A DNA stretch of 64,000 nucleotides from Apiosordaria backusii (Eukaryota > Ascomycota > Sordariomycetes > Sordariales > Lasiosphaeriaceae). Position 1 is the first letter of the stretch. Every line of letters starts with the position of its first letter. The position numbers and the translations under genes were made by a program. The stretch covers positions 2,108,001 to 2,172,000 of the forward strand of contig JAUKTV010000002.1 of assembly GCA_030549205.1 (NCBI GenBank). Direction: 5' to 3'. The notes below the pieces were generated by a model, which had not been told where the DNA came from, ran no database searches, and saw nothing but the letters and a program-made list of their open reading frames with translations. Shown here piece after piece: positions 31,131 to 42,358 of the stretch.

Positions 31131-31582
31131 CAACAGTGTCAACGCTATTTAACAGTATCAACAGGCCAGGCCCACTTATACCCACTAAAGACGTAGGGGC
31201 GTACCTACCGTACACCCCCTATATAGTTCTTTCTTCCCGCCCCGGGCTCGTTCAATTAGCTACTGGCTCAATAGCCCAGTAGTCGACCCTACCGTCCACC
31301 CAGTAAGTCTTCCACTATTCGATAGGCCTATGTTCAATCCCAACTACGTCCCACTGACTTTCTTCTTTTCCAGCGCTTCCTTCCGGTAGTCTTCCACTAG
31401 CTCACCCACTAGCTCACCCACTAGCTCACCCACTGGCTCACCCACTGGCTCACCCACTGGCCTACCCACTGGCCCAGTTAACAGTGACTGGCTCAGTAGC
31501 CGGCTCAGTAGCCTAGCACTATAACTTTTTAAAGAATATAGGCCCTGGGGTGTTGACACTGTTTGCAGCGTTGACACTGTTG
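31131..31582. mobile_element. Inverted-repeat element with internal minisatellite, ~450 bp
   Basis: The sequence at 31131-31172 (CAACAGTGTCAACGCTATTT continuing to AACAGTATCAACAGGCCAGG) is repeated in inverted form at 31541-31582, with most positions identical. Further AGTGTCAAC copies lie just outside the left arm, and TTAA occurs at both outer edges (near 31102 and 31584), which might be a target duplication. The interior has no coding capacity and holds a 12-bp minisatellite. This looks like a MITE or other non-autonomous transposon; superfamily not assigned. Confidence 0.6.
31394..31475. repeat. 12-bp minisatellite CCACTAGCTCAC
   Basis: Six full units and a partial one in direct tandem. 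The first three read CCACTAGCTCAC, the next ones CCACTGGCTCAC and CCACTGGCCTAC. It lies inside the inverted-repeat element. Confidence 0.85.
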
Positions 31583-32272
31583 ACTTAATTGCCACAATTT
31601 GGTGGGCAGGCACAATCCCACTATACTGACATAATTCAACAGGGCCCACACCCGCTGTGGTATGTATCACACTGATGAGAACAGTACGCATAGACAATGT
31701 AGTATGAGAGATTAGAACAAACCTAAATCAAATCCTTTCTTAATTAGGACTTGATGCAGTACATCCATTGGTTGTTTGAATTGGCTTCGATATCCCCCAA
31801 AGGATTGATACGACTTTGATGGAACATCTACGCTGTGCTTGATTTTATTTTGTGGAGGTGGAAAACCCTGCAGTGGAAGAATTGATTGATTGATCTGAGG
31901 AACAAAAGAAAGCTGGTCAAACGGCGTAGCTAGCCACGTATTTATATACAAAAGAATCCCACGAGAGCCGCTTACCTAAGGTACGGCCTTCGGCCTCGGG
32001 GAGCTCCGTTGAGCCCAGAATTCCCATTCTTGCCATTAATTGATCCAGGCCTTTGGCCTGGAAGTCTGGACCTTTGATGCTATTCCCACGCTCCCTCGAG
32101 TGTAGCACTCGGCTGAGCGCAGTGTTTTGGCGCTGTCCGGCTTTTCCGGCTCCACACCACACCATCCTTCATCCCTATGTACATATTCCCTTTCGTTTCA
32201 AGGTGCTTGGTTTGGATACCAACGGTTACCTGTAGTCTGAAGGATCCATGTTGCCAAACTGTCGCCTCAGCC
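31583..32272. other. Intergenic region
   Basis: No supported gene. Short complementary runs (for example CCTTCGGCCTCGGGG, CTTTGGCCTGG) occur but form no clear element. Confidence 0.4.
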
Positions 32273-32831
32273 TCACCATTGCTGTTCCAGCTTCTGTTGT
32301 CTGATCGGATCGGTGAAGTTGCTGGTTGCCAGTTGTTGGGATCGTGAACCTGATCCGTCTGTGGGTTAGTCAGGGATTTTGTGACGAGAGCCAGTTCAAG
32401 TGGAAGCATGGCTACTGAGTACCTTCTAGAAGAGATGAGATGGTGCCTACATTCAGGACAAACCCCTGAGGCATAGCTTCCCGACGACCAAAAGATACAC
32501 TGACTCGATACAAAATAACACCAAAAATAACGTACTCGTACTCCTCCTGGACCGTTGCCCACAAGCGGGATGTTCGGCGGGTGAACCCAACTGGTAATGA
32601 GATGCTGTTGCGTGATTCTAGATTGTGTATTGGCAAAGAGGGGGTCCTTCGGCTTTTTTGTCCAGCTTTTAGGTGCTTATAGGAAAGGTGAACCGTTGCC
32701 ATGGTTAGGAGAGTGCCGATAATACCGAATACAATAAGTTGGATGGATTGTGATTGTTGGGATAGCCACTCAGGGTCGGCGTTGGAGTCGCGATCTGTGA
32801 CATTGAAAACAGTGGAACTGTGCTCTGACAT
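32273..32831 (-). CDS. Hypothetical single-pass membrane protein, 164 aa
   Basis: Exon 1 is 32831-32423 and exon 2 is 32358-32273, joined across a 64-bp intron (GTACTC..CTGACTAACCCACAG) in phase. Start MSEHSSTVFNVTDRDSNADP. One strong membrane helix follows (SIQLIVFGIIGTLLTMATVH), then a basic Lys/Arg-rich segment (YKHLKAGQKSRRTP), giving an N-out, C-in single-pass topology by the positive-inside rule. NVT is a possible glycosylation site. The layout is common for small orphan fungal proteins. The second exon and the absence of further introns are uncertain. No function can be given. Confidence 0.45.
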
Positions 32832-34040
32832 TGCGAAAGCTATCCGTTGATACGACGACTGATAGAGCGGAACTTGAGGCCAGGAATGATGAAAAATAAG
32901 TGGTCCTGATACTGAAACGATAGAAGAAAGAAAGTGGTTCGAGAGAGCTTGTGACAGGTTGGGACTTAAGTACCCTGTGAGGCTGGGCCCTCGATGGTGT
33001 CCGGTTTGCCGCCAGCATAGAGACCGTTTTTTCAGGAGACAGAGACTTGGCAACCTGCAAATTTTGGACAACCCCTATGTTGTAGACAACCCCCTGCTGG
33101 CTGTGGACCTGGGGCTGTGTGGTATTATCAGATACTTCGCTACAGAACAACACTCAAACTAAGTGCGATGGATGTGCGACGGATCGGAAGTGGGACGTCG
33201 CCTGGGGACAGCCGCCCAACCCTTACCCGAAGGCATCGATCGACGTCGTAAAATGTAACTGCAGTTTAGACGGTTTCTGTGGACAGTCATTTCCCTTACG
33301 CCTTTGTTAACGATTAAAGTTGCTTGAAAAAAATCCAAGAGTAAGGGTACCTGATTCTGCTGTGCGAATAAAGCAAACACTTCCCGTGGTCTGTTTGACT
33401 TGGCCTGAGTGCCGCAGAAGAGCCCGGTAAACTGGTTGTGGTTTAAAAAGCCGATGACTTGAACACCAACAACAGGCCCCAAGCTGTGTCTGATGGTGTG
33501 TGTTAAGGCGAGATTGGCTTTGTTGACTAATCCAATTGGATGCACTTGACTTCATCCCGAAGCTCCAAGAAACGCTTGATTGGAGGTCGGGTCGGGCTGC
33601 CCTTGCATGTAAATTGGGGGCTTGCAGCGGGTCTGAGAGACGAAGTGGTTGTGACGGGGTGTTCTTGCTAAGTTCAGGTTCCATGACGTGTCACAAGATT
33701 GACAGATGGCCAATATGTCCCGCAGGCACAGCCCGCATAACCAAGTCCTCGCCAAAACAGGTGGACGAAGTGCGAAAAAGATGCGACGGATATGGCCAAC
33801 ATCCGATTTTACCAACGTCGGATGAGGTCAAAAGTCTGGTGAATGATTTGTCGAGGCCAACGACCGGAAAGACCGCCTGGCGGGGCAATGTCTCATCCGT
33901 CGCACTTTTATCGCATCTTTTTTCCAGTAAGGCGCACATGAGTCTTCCTGAGTTTTCATTCTGAACCTGGTTCCCCATTTCCCATGCTTACTTCAGATCT
34001 CACAGCAATGACATTCCAAACACGAGTACAATATTGAATC
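32832..34040. other. Region without a supported gene
   Basis: About 1.2 kb between divergent genes. Several frames of 60-140 codons overlap each other on both strands, but none shows family likeness or coherent splice structure. Confidence 0.45.
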
Positions 34041-36129
34041 ATGGCGGCGCCCAAAGTTCAACATCAGTCATCGAACTCCCTCGTGGCAGGGAGCTCCCGT
34101 GGAAAGCTCGACCTGGTCAAATGTGACTTCTGTCGTAGAGATAAACAAAAAGTCAGTTGCACATCGTGTCTGAACTATGCAGTGTCTACTTCTAAATCAG
34201 AACTCTAACAAAGATGGAATAGTGTGAACCGCAGCCACGTCACTGGCCCCAAAAGTGTGTTCGTTGCGTCGAGAAACGGTTCAGATGCTCTCCTAGCACA
34301 CGCAAACAAAGAAACACAGCAAAACGGCGTTTTCTGCTTTCCAGCGATACAGACATGCAGACGAGTGTGAATGCTGAAGCCCCTTTGCTTCGTTCCGACA
34401 AGCAGTCAACACATGTACCTTCCGGTCAACAGCTTGAAGACTGGACACTTGCCGATTTGTATGTCAAATCCAGTTTCCGCGGATAAATGACTTAGTAACA
34501 ATCTCTAGTTCGAATGCAGTCAGCTTCCTAAAGATGCTCAAGCGGCTAGTAGTGAAGCTTGACCGTTGGCGTAAAGAGTCGGTTGATGTATTCCACTGCC
34601 CTGGAGACACTGACGAAGCAAAGCTATCTCATATGGCAGCAGCCTTCCGTGGCGCGGTGCAGACTCTTTGTCATACACTTTTGGGTTATGTCACTGCCAG
34701 GATGACTGTTCTTTCGACGAGAAAAGACGAACGTGCTGCATCAGAGGCTTCCACCCTGCGCATGTTGGCCTGTAACATCATCGAAAGACCTCACACTGGC
34801 TACAGTGACGAAGACTACACTCTGGTCAACCATTCCAATGACAGTGTCCTCAATACGACGATCGAAAGTATGGTTCTCAACCATGAGATTGGCGCTGCTC
34901 TGCTCTTGGAAGATGAGTATCTCGCCAAGAGAATTTCTACTTCTCACAACGATGATCCGCCAAACGACTTCATGGTATTCATTCATCGATTCAGGAAGTT
35001 CTGTCCTGTCATCAAACAACTATGGGACTCTCGCCTTGCGCCAGCTGTGCACGGCGACCCAGCAAGCTCAATGATTGACATATTTGTCAAGGCCTCCATC
35101 ATCGACAGTAATTCTCCCTGGATTCGAAAGTTGGTCACCAAGGATTCATTCTGGTCACTCCAAGACTGTTTGGGCTATTCGATTCTGCATGGTATCCTTG
35201 AAGAGCTAGGACGGGGGTCTTTCTCCCTACTTCCAGAGGAGGCGAACCACCTTTTCAGCAACATTGGCACTCACTGTGTGCAACACAACCGAAGAGATAT
35301 TTACGGCCGATCAGTACTTCATATTGCTACGCAATACAACGTTCCGGTTGCTGTCCAGGCTTTGCTTCAGTCCGGTGTTAGTCCTGATGATTGCACATAC
35401 ACCGGCAGCCTACCGTTGCATTATGCGGCCGCCTTGGGACACGTGGAGATTTGTGAGACTCTCTTGATGCGCACCAAAAAGCTGACTTGCCTTGATCAGC
35501 ACCATCGCACTCCTCTGGACTACGCTCTTCGCGTGGGTAACCGAGATATCGTGAGGCTTTTTCTGGATCATGGCGGAGAAAACATCATGCACGACGGAGT
35601 GTTGATGGCCGGGGTGAAATGGAGTGGACGTTCGGGCACTATATATGAGGAAGTCCTGAATTGGTACAGAAGGAATACTCCTCCTTGTTACAGCGACCCC
35701 ATCTTGCGAGCGATGCATTATAGGGACCAGTCAGGAGACACAGCCATTCACATTGCGGTTCGGCTTGGGAACCTGGAGGCCGTCAAGCACCTTGCAGAAG
35801 GGAGCAAAACTTTGCTGTGCGGCATCAGCGCAGAGCCTTTGATCAACTGCATGAACGCACAGGGTGAGACGGCCCTCTGTCTGGCAGTAAAGAAAGGGCC
35901 AGACGAAAATTGGGTGCCCATGATCAAGACACTTCTGTGCGTCTATCAGATCAACACCAGCATCCCGGATATACATAGCAAGACGCCGTTGGACTATGCG
36001 CGTTCCCACAGCAAGTTCCTTGGTGACGTTGGCTTTGATGTTTGGCGCATGCTAAAGCATCACCCCTATGAGCCCCTTATGTCTATTGAGGGAGACGTGA
36101 GAACCTGGATGTTGGAAACGACAACCTAG
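34041..36129 (+). CDS. Zn(II)2Cys6-like finger fused to ankyrin repeats, 655 aa
   Basis: Three exons: 34041-34151, 34223-34458 and 34509-36129. Introns are 71 and 50 bp, all in phase. Splicing completes a full six-Cys motif: C28-x2-C31-x6-C38-x10-C49-x2-C52-x6-C59 (VKCDFCRRDKQKC, then WPQKCVRCVEKRFRCSP). This is the spacing of fungal binuclear zinc clusters, here in the variant found in ankyrin proteins. A low-complexity linker and a ~200-residue helical region follow. Ankyrin repeats lie at ~375-485 (YGRSVLHIATQYNVPVAVQA; GSLPLHYAAALGHVEICETL; RTPLDYALRVGNRDIVRLFL), with more at ~525-615. Predicted nuclear regulator or scaffold; target unknown. Intron 1 falls exactly before the third Cys. 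Confidence 0.82.
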
Positions 36130-37632
36130 TCCATTAGACCTCCTGTGAGTATTTGGATACCATACCTTAGCTTAGGACAGAGAGGCTTAATGTGATTCTT
36201 TTCTTTCTTTGTCGCAGTACCCGTTTCTTCGGTTATGAGTGTTCCAACCATTATGTCCCTGTTAATTGAACAACCGATGCTCCGTAGAATTCCCAAATGC
36301 ACAGCCGTACTTATCCCTGCTATCAAACCAGTGCTCTTAACTGGTATAAAACTGGACCATGTGTAGGGCCGTGGTCTCGCCTGCTGGCAAAGTCGTTCCT
36401 TTAGGTGGGACGCGGGTTTGAATCAAACTCATGTTGTCTTTCACATCGATCTCTTCACGCAAACCGCTTTCACAAGATACACTTCGAAAAGGCCTCACTA
36501 AGCCTAGCAAGCAAGATCGCGGTTACCATGGCAACAGTCAGGGGCATTGACAAGTGGTTAAATATGTACCGTAGCTTACCCCTTGACGAGTCTCTCGGTT
36601 GTAGAAGCTGATGATGTATGAGGAACGTAAGCCTATCTTTATGTTCAAGCAAGTTTTCGAACCCTGAACATACCATCGAGTAGTTCCTGATATTTAATAA
36701 CACAAACTTCAAAGCCTGCCATCCCTAATTTCATCATCCGTCTCCAATCCCATAATGCCCCCCGACACAGTAGCCTCTTTAAAGATCTTTACCTGAATGC
36801 AAATTAGGCGTTGTAAAGCTAGGATAGTAATCCTTAAAAGTCAGAATATTATAGCGTCTTTTATATACCCTCTCGTTTTGTATCTTAATAGAGAATCCTT
36901 AGTATACTATCCCAGTCTTTATAGAAAAGCCATCCTTCGCTACTACCATCTCGCCTTCTTTTCGCCGATATAGCCAAAGAACCGCAATCAAGGATAGCAA
37001 GTTAATCGAAAGATATCTGGTAGACCTTTAAAGATAGTCGATATACATTTAAAAATAGCCGATATACATTTAAAGATAGTCGGTATATGTTTAAAGATAG
37101 TCGGTATATCTTTAAAGATAGTCGGTAATCCTTTAAAAATAATCAACAGGCTTTGAAAATAGTATAATAGGCATCTAAATGAATTTGAAACCCCTATACT
37201 CAGTAGCCTCTGTAGTAGGTTGTGCAGGTAGCAGTCCCAGCTTCTTTGTCCAGGACGTGATTTTTAGATGCCTGTCTACATGCTAATTGGGGCGTAAAAA
37301 AATGTTCGTATGCATTAGAATTTTCAGTAAATATGCTCTATATTGCGGGAGGTATCCTTCGAGATTGAACGAGGCCTATCTTCATATTCAATAGGCATAT
37401 CTACATCTTTGGTAGCCATGTTTGGATCCTTGGCAGGTATCCCAGGGAATTTTGAACACATGTCACATTTCTATGAACCCCTTAATAAAGTCTAAAAGGG
37501 CATATCACGTTCAAAGGAGGCTCCGTTTGATTTGTTGATTTGCTGGAATATTATTATTAATTAATTAAAGCTGTGGTAGCGGCCGTTTCCAAGCCAATAC
37601 TTTTCCAACGTCCCTTCACTTCCCAATTCGGC
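36130..37632. other. AT-rich region with satellite repeat
   Basis: No supported gene. From ~36700 the sequence becomes AT-rich with many TA and TTTAAA words, consistent with an old, possibly RIP-altered repeat remnant. It contains the 21-bp satellite at 37027-37150. Confidence 0.5.
37027..37150. repeat. 21-bp tandem repeat TTTAAAGATAGTCGGTATATC
   Basis: Five to six direct units of 21 bp, each beginning TTTAAA(G/A)ATAG(T/C)CG(G/A)TAT. Units diverge mainly by G/A and C/T exchanges, as expected of transition decay. Confidence 0.85.
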
Positions 37633-39008
37633 TCACCAAGTGTACCCCCACAGCCCGCTTGGCCAGTACGTCTCACCGTAGGACCCAACCCTCGACCAGT
37701 CATCCCGGACCTCATGAAATTGGCAGTCAACTTCACCCACACCGGAGTCACGGATTGCTTCGATGCCACGCCCTTGCAGTAGTGACCAGAAGGCCACACG
37801 ATCAAGGTGCGTGAGACTATCCATGACCCCTCTTGCAATGAACTCCATAGCCTCGTTCACAGCCTCCCACTCAAAGTTGGCGTCGTCTAAGCCGTGGATA
37901 ACACCATCAGAGCGAGCGAGCACCGGAAAGTCAATGACTGGGAAGGCGACACGGCGGAGGCGAGGCATTCCCGAGAGAGCAGACACGAGGTGAGACATAG
38001 CATCTTGTGCGGTGCTCCAGTCAGAAGAACCGCCGGCAGGCTTAAAGTCGGCGTCGTCGAATACAAGAAACCACTCGAGGGTGTCTTTATGGGGTTCGAC
38101 AACTTGCTCGAGAATTTGCCGGGTTGGGAGAACATCGAAACCGGTCCAGGGGCGGTTACGAGCGATAAACAAGCGCTTCAGGGACCGGCGATGATTGATG
38201 TGTGTGAAAGCATGAGTAGCGGCAAGGAGGGCATCGTCGTTGGCGGGCTTGGATCCCCTCACGTACTCGAGCTCGGTGACTTGCGGGCCAAGTGCAGCAC
38301 AAAACGACGCGATCAGTCGACTGCACAAGGCCGTGTCGAACGTTTCCTTGTGCTCGCCGGTCTGTGATTCAGCACTGATGAAACGAACCCGGCGTAAGAG
38401 GGAGAGGTTTTCGAGACTCTTAGTTGAAAGAATGTCAACGGTACGTTTCACCTGTTGGGCATCCAGATGCCTCAACTCGATGTTCATCTCCTCGAGGTGT
38501 GGGAGAATAGAAATAAACGACACAATCTTGTCACCGAGCTCGGGCGGCTTGGAATCGTCTCGATCCCAGGAAAAATCCTGGCCTTCGAGGCAAAACTGAA
38601 GGGTCCTGTTCGAAAGTAGCGGTTAGCTATACTCGCAGTGTGCCCCCGCCATCGGAAAACTTACTTGATATCTTTCACAAACGGACGGTAGGGCAGGATA
38701 CGCAACTTGTCGCTTTCCTCTTCGGATTTGGCCTTGGCAATGAGGCGGACCAGCCCGTTCATCATCTCGGAATCATTTCCCCGGGGATAGAGAGCGCGCC
38801 AGACTGCAGGGCGGAACACGTGGTGCAGTCTCTTGGAGGCGCAACTTGCCTTGATGGCGTCGGATTGGGAGAGGTACGTGCCGATCAGGATATATAACTC
38901 AGGGGGGAGAGACAGAAGGCTTGAAGGCGCAGGACGCTTGTCACTATGGCGCTTGTGGTTCTGGTGATTCGCGCGTCGCCTGGTACTGTTCTTCTTGGAT
39001 TTGGCCAT
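37633..39008 (-). CDS. F-box protein, 438 aa
   Basis: Two exons, 39008-38665 and 38605-37633, with a 59-bp intron (GTAAGT..CTAAC..ACAG) in phase 2. After a basic N-terminus (MAKSKKNSTRRRANHQNHKR), residues ~30-72 are an F-box: LLSLPPELYILIGTYLSQSD, then AIKASCASKRLHHVFRPAVW. F-box proteins join substrates to SCF ubiquitin ligases through Skp1. The rest (~350 aa) has leucine-patterned segments (LENLSLLRRVRFI; RLRRVAFPVIDFPV; DSLTHLDRVAFWSL) suggesting irregular LRR-like repeats as the substrate arm. The target is unknown. The basic N-terminus could be a nuclear signal. Confidence 0.82.
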
Positions 39009-39600
39009 GCTGGTTATTGATAGGTATCTAGTCGTCTATACGTGTAGCGAATGTCGGTGGGCAATGATATAGAAATGTAGGAGGCGATGTGAGGAATGTG
39101 CGAGCCCTGAGAAGGCGTCAAAAAGTTTTGAGGGCAGAATGCCAAAGTTTGTAAAGTTTGTGGGTCGACCGATCTTGGCTGCTCCTAGTAGGGGCCACAC
39201 ACACGTGGTCTTTAGACCCATTGTGCTCTCCATCTCATCTAATGGGGATCTAGAATGATGTCAGAGCCAGTGTTAGGAAGACATGATGTGGATAAGAAAA
39301 AAAGTAGGTAGATAAGCCGAGGCCACTTTCAGGCTGCCACCAGTGCCCAACCTGCGGTTTACCGCAAAGACGGCTATATTCTCCTTTCTCGTGCAAAATA
39401 GGAATCTCGAACATCTCGTTTCCGACACAATGGAGAGCACAACTCGCCCTATCTATAGGGGCCGGCCGTTGGATCTGGGCGACTCATTTCACCTCTTGCA
39501 GCTGCATCAAGGCCATCCTGAGGAGCCAGTCAGAATACGTCTGTTAAATTCTTGAATCAACCTGCCATCATTGACCGCGGCTCTCCGGCTGTGACGGCGA
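39009..39600. other. Intergenic region with short ORF relic
   Basis: Contains a 41-codon frame from 39430 (MESTTRPIYRGRPLDLGDSF, then HLLQLHQGHPEEPVRI) that loosely recalls the lead-in of HET domains. It stops at once and is probably a relic or chance. Confidence 0.35.
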
Positions 39601-40158
39601 GAAGAAGGCGAGATGGGAGCAACGAGGGATGGCTTTTCTACGAGGATGCGGCAACAAATATATCGTGGGCCTAGCAGAAGCGCACAATCAAATAAACAGC
39701 AACTACGCGCCGGGACCGAATTGGACCATCCGGAACCTGACCGTAGAGGCGAAGCTCACCACCAAGATGTCCATCATTAAGCTTCCATCTCCGCCTTTGT
39801 CGTGGCGAGGCACGGGCAACATGGACAAGCTCGGGATCCTGATAACCGCGTCAGTGCCGGGGTGGCCTTTATCAATCATAATCGGCAATTTGGCATGTTG
39901 TTCACGGACCCGAATAATATCGAGCATATTTGGAAACCGATGAATACGGACCAGATCAGCAAGATGGCGCTGCCGGATTTGTTTACGGAGATTGCTTGTT
40001 TGACTATGATGAGCGGGGCGGCGGGTGAGGACGGGGAGGAGATGCAGCGGCCGTTGGATCAGGATGATGAGGGGACCCTTGCCACTTGCTTTTACCAAAG
40101 CAACTCGCAGGTTGTGAAGGTGAGGTGGGATGGAGGGTGGGGAACGGATACGAAGTGA
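39601..40158 (+). pseudogene. Degenerate coding-like region, possibly lectin/propeller-like
   Basis: Three frames in succession look protein-like: GSNEGWLFYEDAATNISWA, then YAPGPNWTIRNLTVEAKL, then AGVAFINHNRQFGMLFTDPN up to 40158. Stops and frame changes separate them, and no good introns were found. The short repeated hydrophobic strands faintly recall fungal beta-propeller lectins, but this is only an impression. Confidence 0.25.
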
Positions 40159-40583
40159 GATTTTGTGAGGATGCCTGTTCCTGCTGGGGATCCCGGATAG
40201 ATTGGCAGGAGACGGAGGTGGGTTGGGAAGATTCTTGTTCTGAGATGGCGTTGGGTAATAAACGGGCAAGGCAACAATAGGTGGAATCTTGGGCAATACG
40301 AAGGATTAGGAACGTCACCGATCAAACAGAGGGTCACGCATGGGCGGAGTGGCGTATCTAGCGCCGGTAACGGAATATACACTCATGCAACTTAACCACA
40401 GCATACATCCATCATTTAAGCTTTTTAATGGTTCCCGTCCCCAACCTCAGCTTTCATAATCCCAAATCAAGCTTTTCTAACACATCACCTCAGTCCAGTC
40501 ATAAATATATCGTCCCATATACTGGCCTTAGATGCCCTCCACACCCACATCACCACCACCACCACCACCACCACCACTGGCCC
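40159..40583. other. Intergenic region
   Basis: 3' flank of the monooxygenase gene. No supported gene. It holds a trinucleotide microsatellite. Confidence 0.4.
40551..40577. repeat. (CAC)n microsatellite
   Basis: Nine uninterrupted CAC units just downstream of the minus-strand monooxygenase stop codon. Confidence 0.9.
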
Positions 40584-42358
40584 TCATCGATAAACCCAAT
40601 CCTCCAACCTCGGCTTCCTCGCCCGGAACCAATACCCCGCCTGATACCCCGGGTACAGCATCGCGTTCCATCTGTTGCCCGTCTTTTCGTCAACCTTGAC
40701 ATACCACGACTTAGTCTTGCCAGTTCCGCCGCAAGCCCCCCAGATAGTCTTGTTGTTTAGTTCGTCTTGCACATTGCTAATCCACTTCCTCTCCGCGTCA
40801 GGTTTCACCTCGACTTCTTTCAGCTGGGAGTTTGCGGAGAGGAGGGGTTTGAGGACGTTGAGGGCGAGGGTAATGGTGTTTTCGATGGCGATAATGACGG
40901 ATGTATGCCCCGTGACAGAATTCGGCCCTGTTCCTCCATGATTAGCATCTACGCCAGATCCAGAATTGTTGAGAATGAGAACTCACCAGCCAACATGAAA
41001 AAATTCGGAAACCCCCCCACAGCCGTCGTCTCGTACGCCCCAACCCCAACCCCAACCCCCACCCCCTTTTTCCGCCCTTCCTTCTCCCCATCCCCATCCA
41101 CACTCTCCCCTTCCCCATCAGCCCCCTCTTGTGCCCCCCAATGCTCATGCAATCTCCTTCCCTCCCTCCCAACAACCTCCACCCCCTCAAGAAACTTATT
41201 CGTCTCAAACCCCGTCGCCAGCACCACCACATCCCCCTCTACCACCCTCCCCTTCTCCGTCCTAACGCCCCCCGGTACCACCTCCACCACCCTCTCATCC
41301 GTCAACTCCACCCTCTCATCATGCAAAGCCTTCAAATACCCACAATCATACACCCTCCTCTTATACCCAAACTCAAAATCCGGCACCAACATCTCGTGGT
41401 ACTTCTCCGGCGCGGTAGCAGTCATGTACTTCTTCACCATATCCGTTTTCTTCCTCCTGAGGAACCTTGCAAGACGGTTTTGGCGCATGGGAATAAAGTC
41501 CGTCTCCCCTACCAACATGACCAAATACCGTTGAAGGGACAGAGGGAGGGGGCGGAGGAGGGAGAGAGGGAAGAGATCAGCGAGGGAGGGGATGGTGTAG
41601 TGCTTGGAGCGGATGAATTGTGTTATTCCCGCCACTCCCGCGGTGTCATGACAAACATCAGGGTTGGAAGGGGGGTTCAGTAACGCAGGGACGATTTGGG
41701 AGGCGCTGCAGCCGTTGCCGAATAGGAGGACTTTTTTGTTGGTTAGATTGACCGAATGGTCCCATCGCGCGGAGTGCATCACTGGTCCGGGGAAGGATTC
41801 TGCTCCTGGGAGGGAGGTCCACGAGGATGTGTTGGGGTGGAAGAGGATCCCTGTGCCAGAAAAGAGGAACTGGCATTCGTGATGGGAGACTGTATTGCTA
41901 GTGGGGGAGGTGGAGAGGATGGTGAGCCGCCATCGGGAGATGGGGGAGGGGAGCCATTCGCATCTTTGGACGGAGGAGGAAAAGGTTATTTTGGAGGGGA
42001 GGAGGGAGTACCGCTTTGCGACGGAGACGAGGTAGGACTGGATTTGGGGGGCGGTGGGGAGGGAGGTGGAGGTCCAGGTTGGTTCGGGGGCGAAGGAGAA
42101 GGTGTAGAGGGAGGAGGGGACGTCGCAGGCGGCTCCTGGTGATGGTTAGAAAAGGATGAGGATGGGGAGGGGAGAGTGCGTACCGGGATATTGATTCAGA
42201 TGCCAGGTGCCGCCTAGTTCGGGTTCGCGCTCGAAGATGCGGACGTCGGTGATGTTGTGCTTGAGTTTCAGGATGGCACCGAGGCCGATGCCTGAAAAGC
42301 CTGCGCCGATGCAGGCAAATTGGGTGTAAGTTGGGGTTGATTCCTCATTGTTGGTCAT
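40584..42358 (-). CDS. Baeyer-Villiger-type flavin monooxygenase, 557 aa
   Basis: Three exons: 42358-42184, 42135-40987 and 40933-40584. The 48- and 53-bp introns are both phase-consistent (GTACGC..CCAG; GTGAGT..GCTAAT..GGAG). Landmarks in order: FAD motif FACIGAGFSGIGLGAILK; ERE..LGGTWHLNQYPGAACDVPS created by splicing; the Baeyer-Villiger/FMO fingerprint FPGPVMHSARWDHSV; a second dinucleotide motif VLLFGNGCSASQIVP; VVLATGFETNKF; and GPNSVTGHTSVI. The enzyme would use NADPH and O2 to oxidise a ketone or soft nucleophile. No secretion signal is seen. A low-complexity Gly/Val run (near 41045) comes from CCCCAA repeats. No biosynthetic partners lie nearby. Confidence 0.88.

Noticed and set aside
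36360..36440. GCGGGTTTGAATC, B-box-like, after a GGCCGTGGTCTCGCCTGCTGG word
   Set aside because: The stem on the 3' side (CAAAC) does not pair with GCGGG; no cloverleaf.
39703..40296. 197-codon minus-strand frame, Pro/His/Arg-rich
   Set aside because: Low-complexity composition; it lies opposite the degenerate coding-like region and has no family likeness.
41129..41683. 184-codon plus-strand frame
   Set aside because: Shadow of the flavin monooxygenase exon 2 on the opposite strand.
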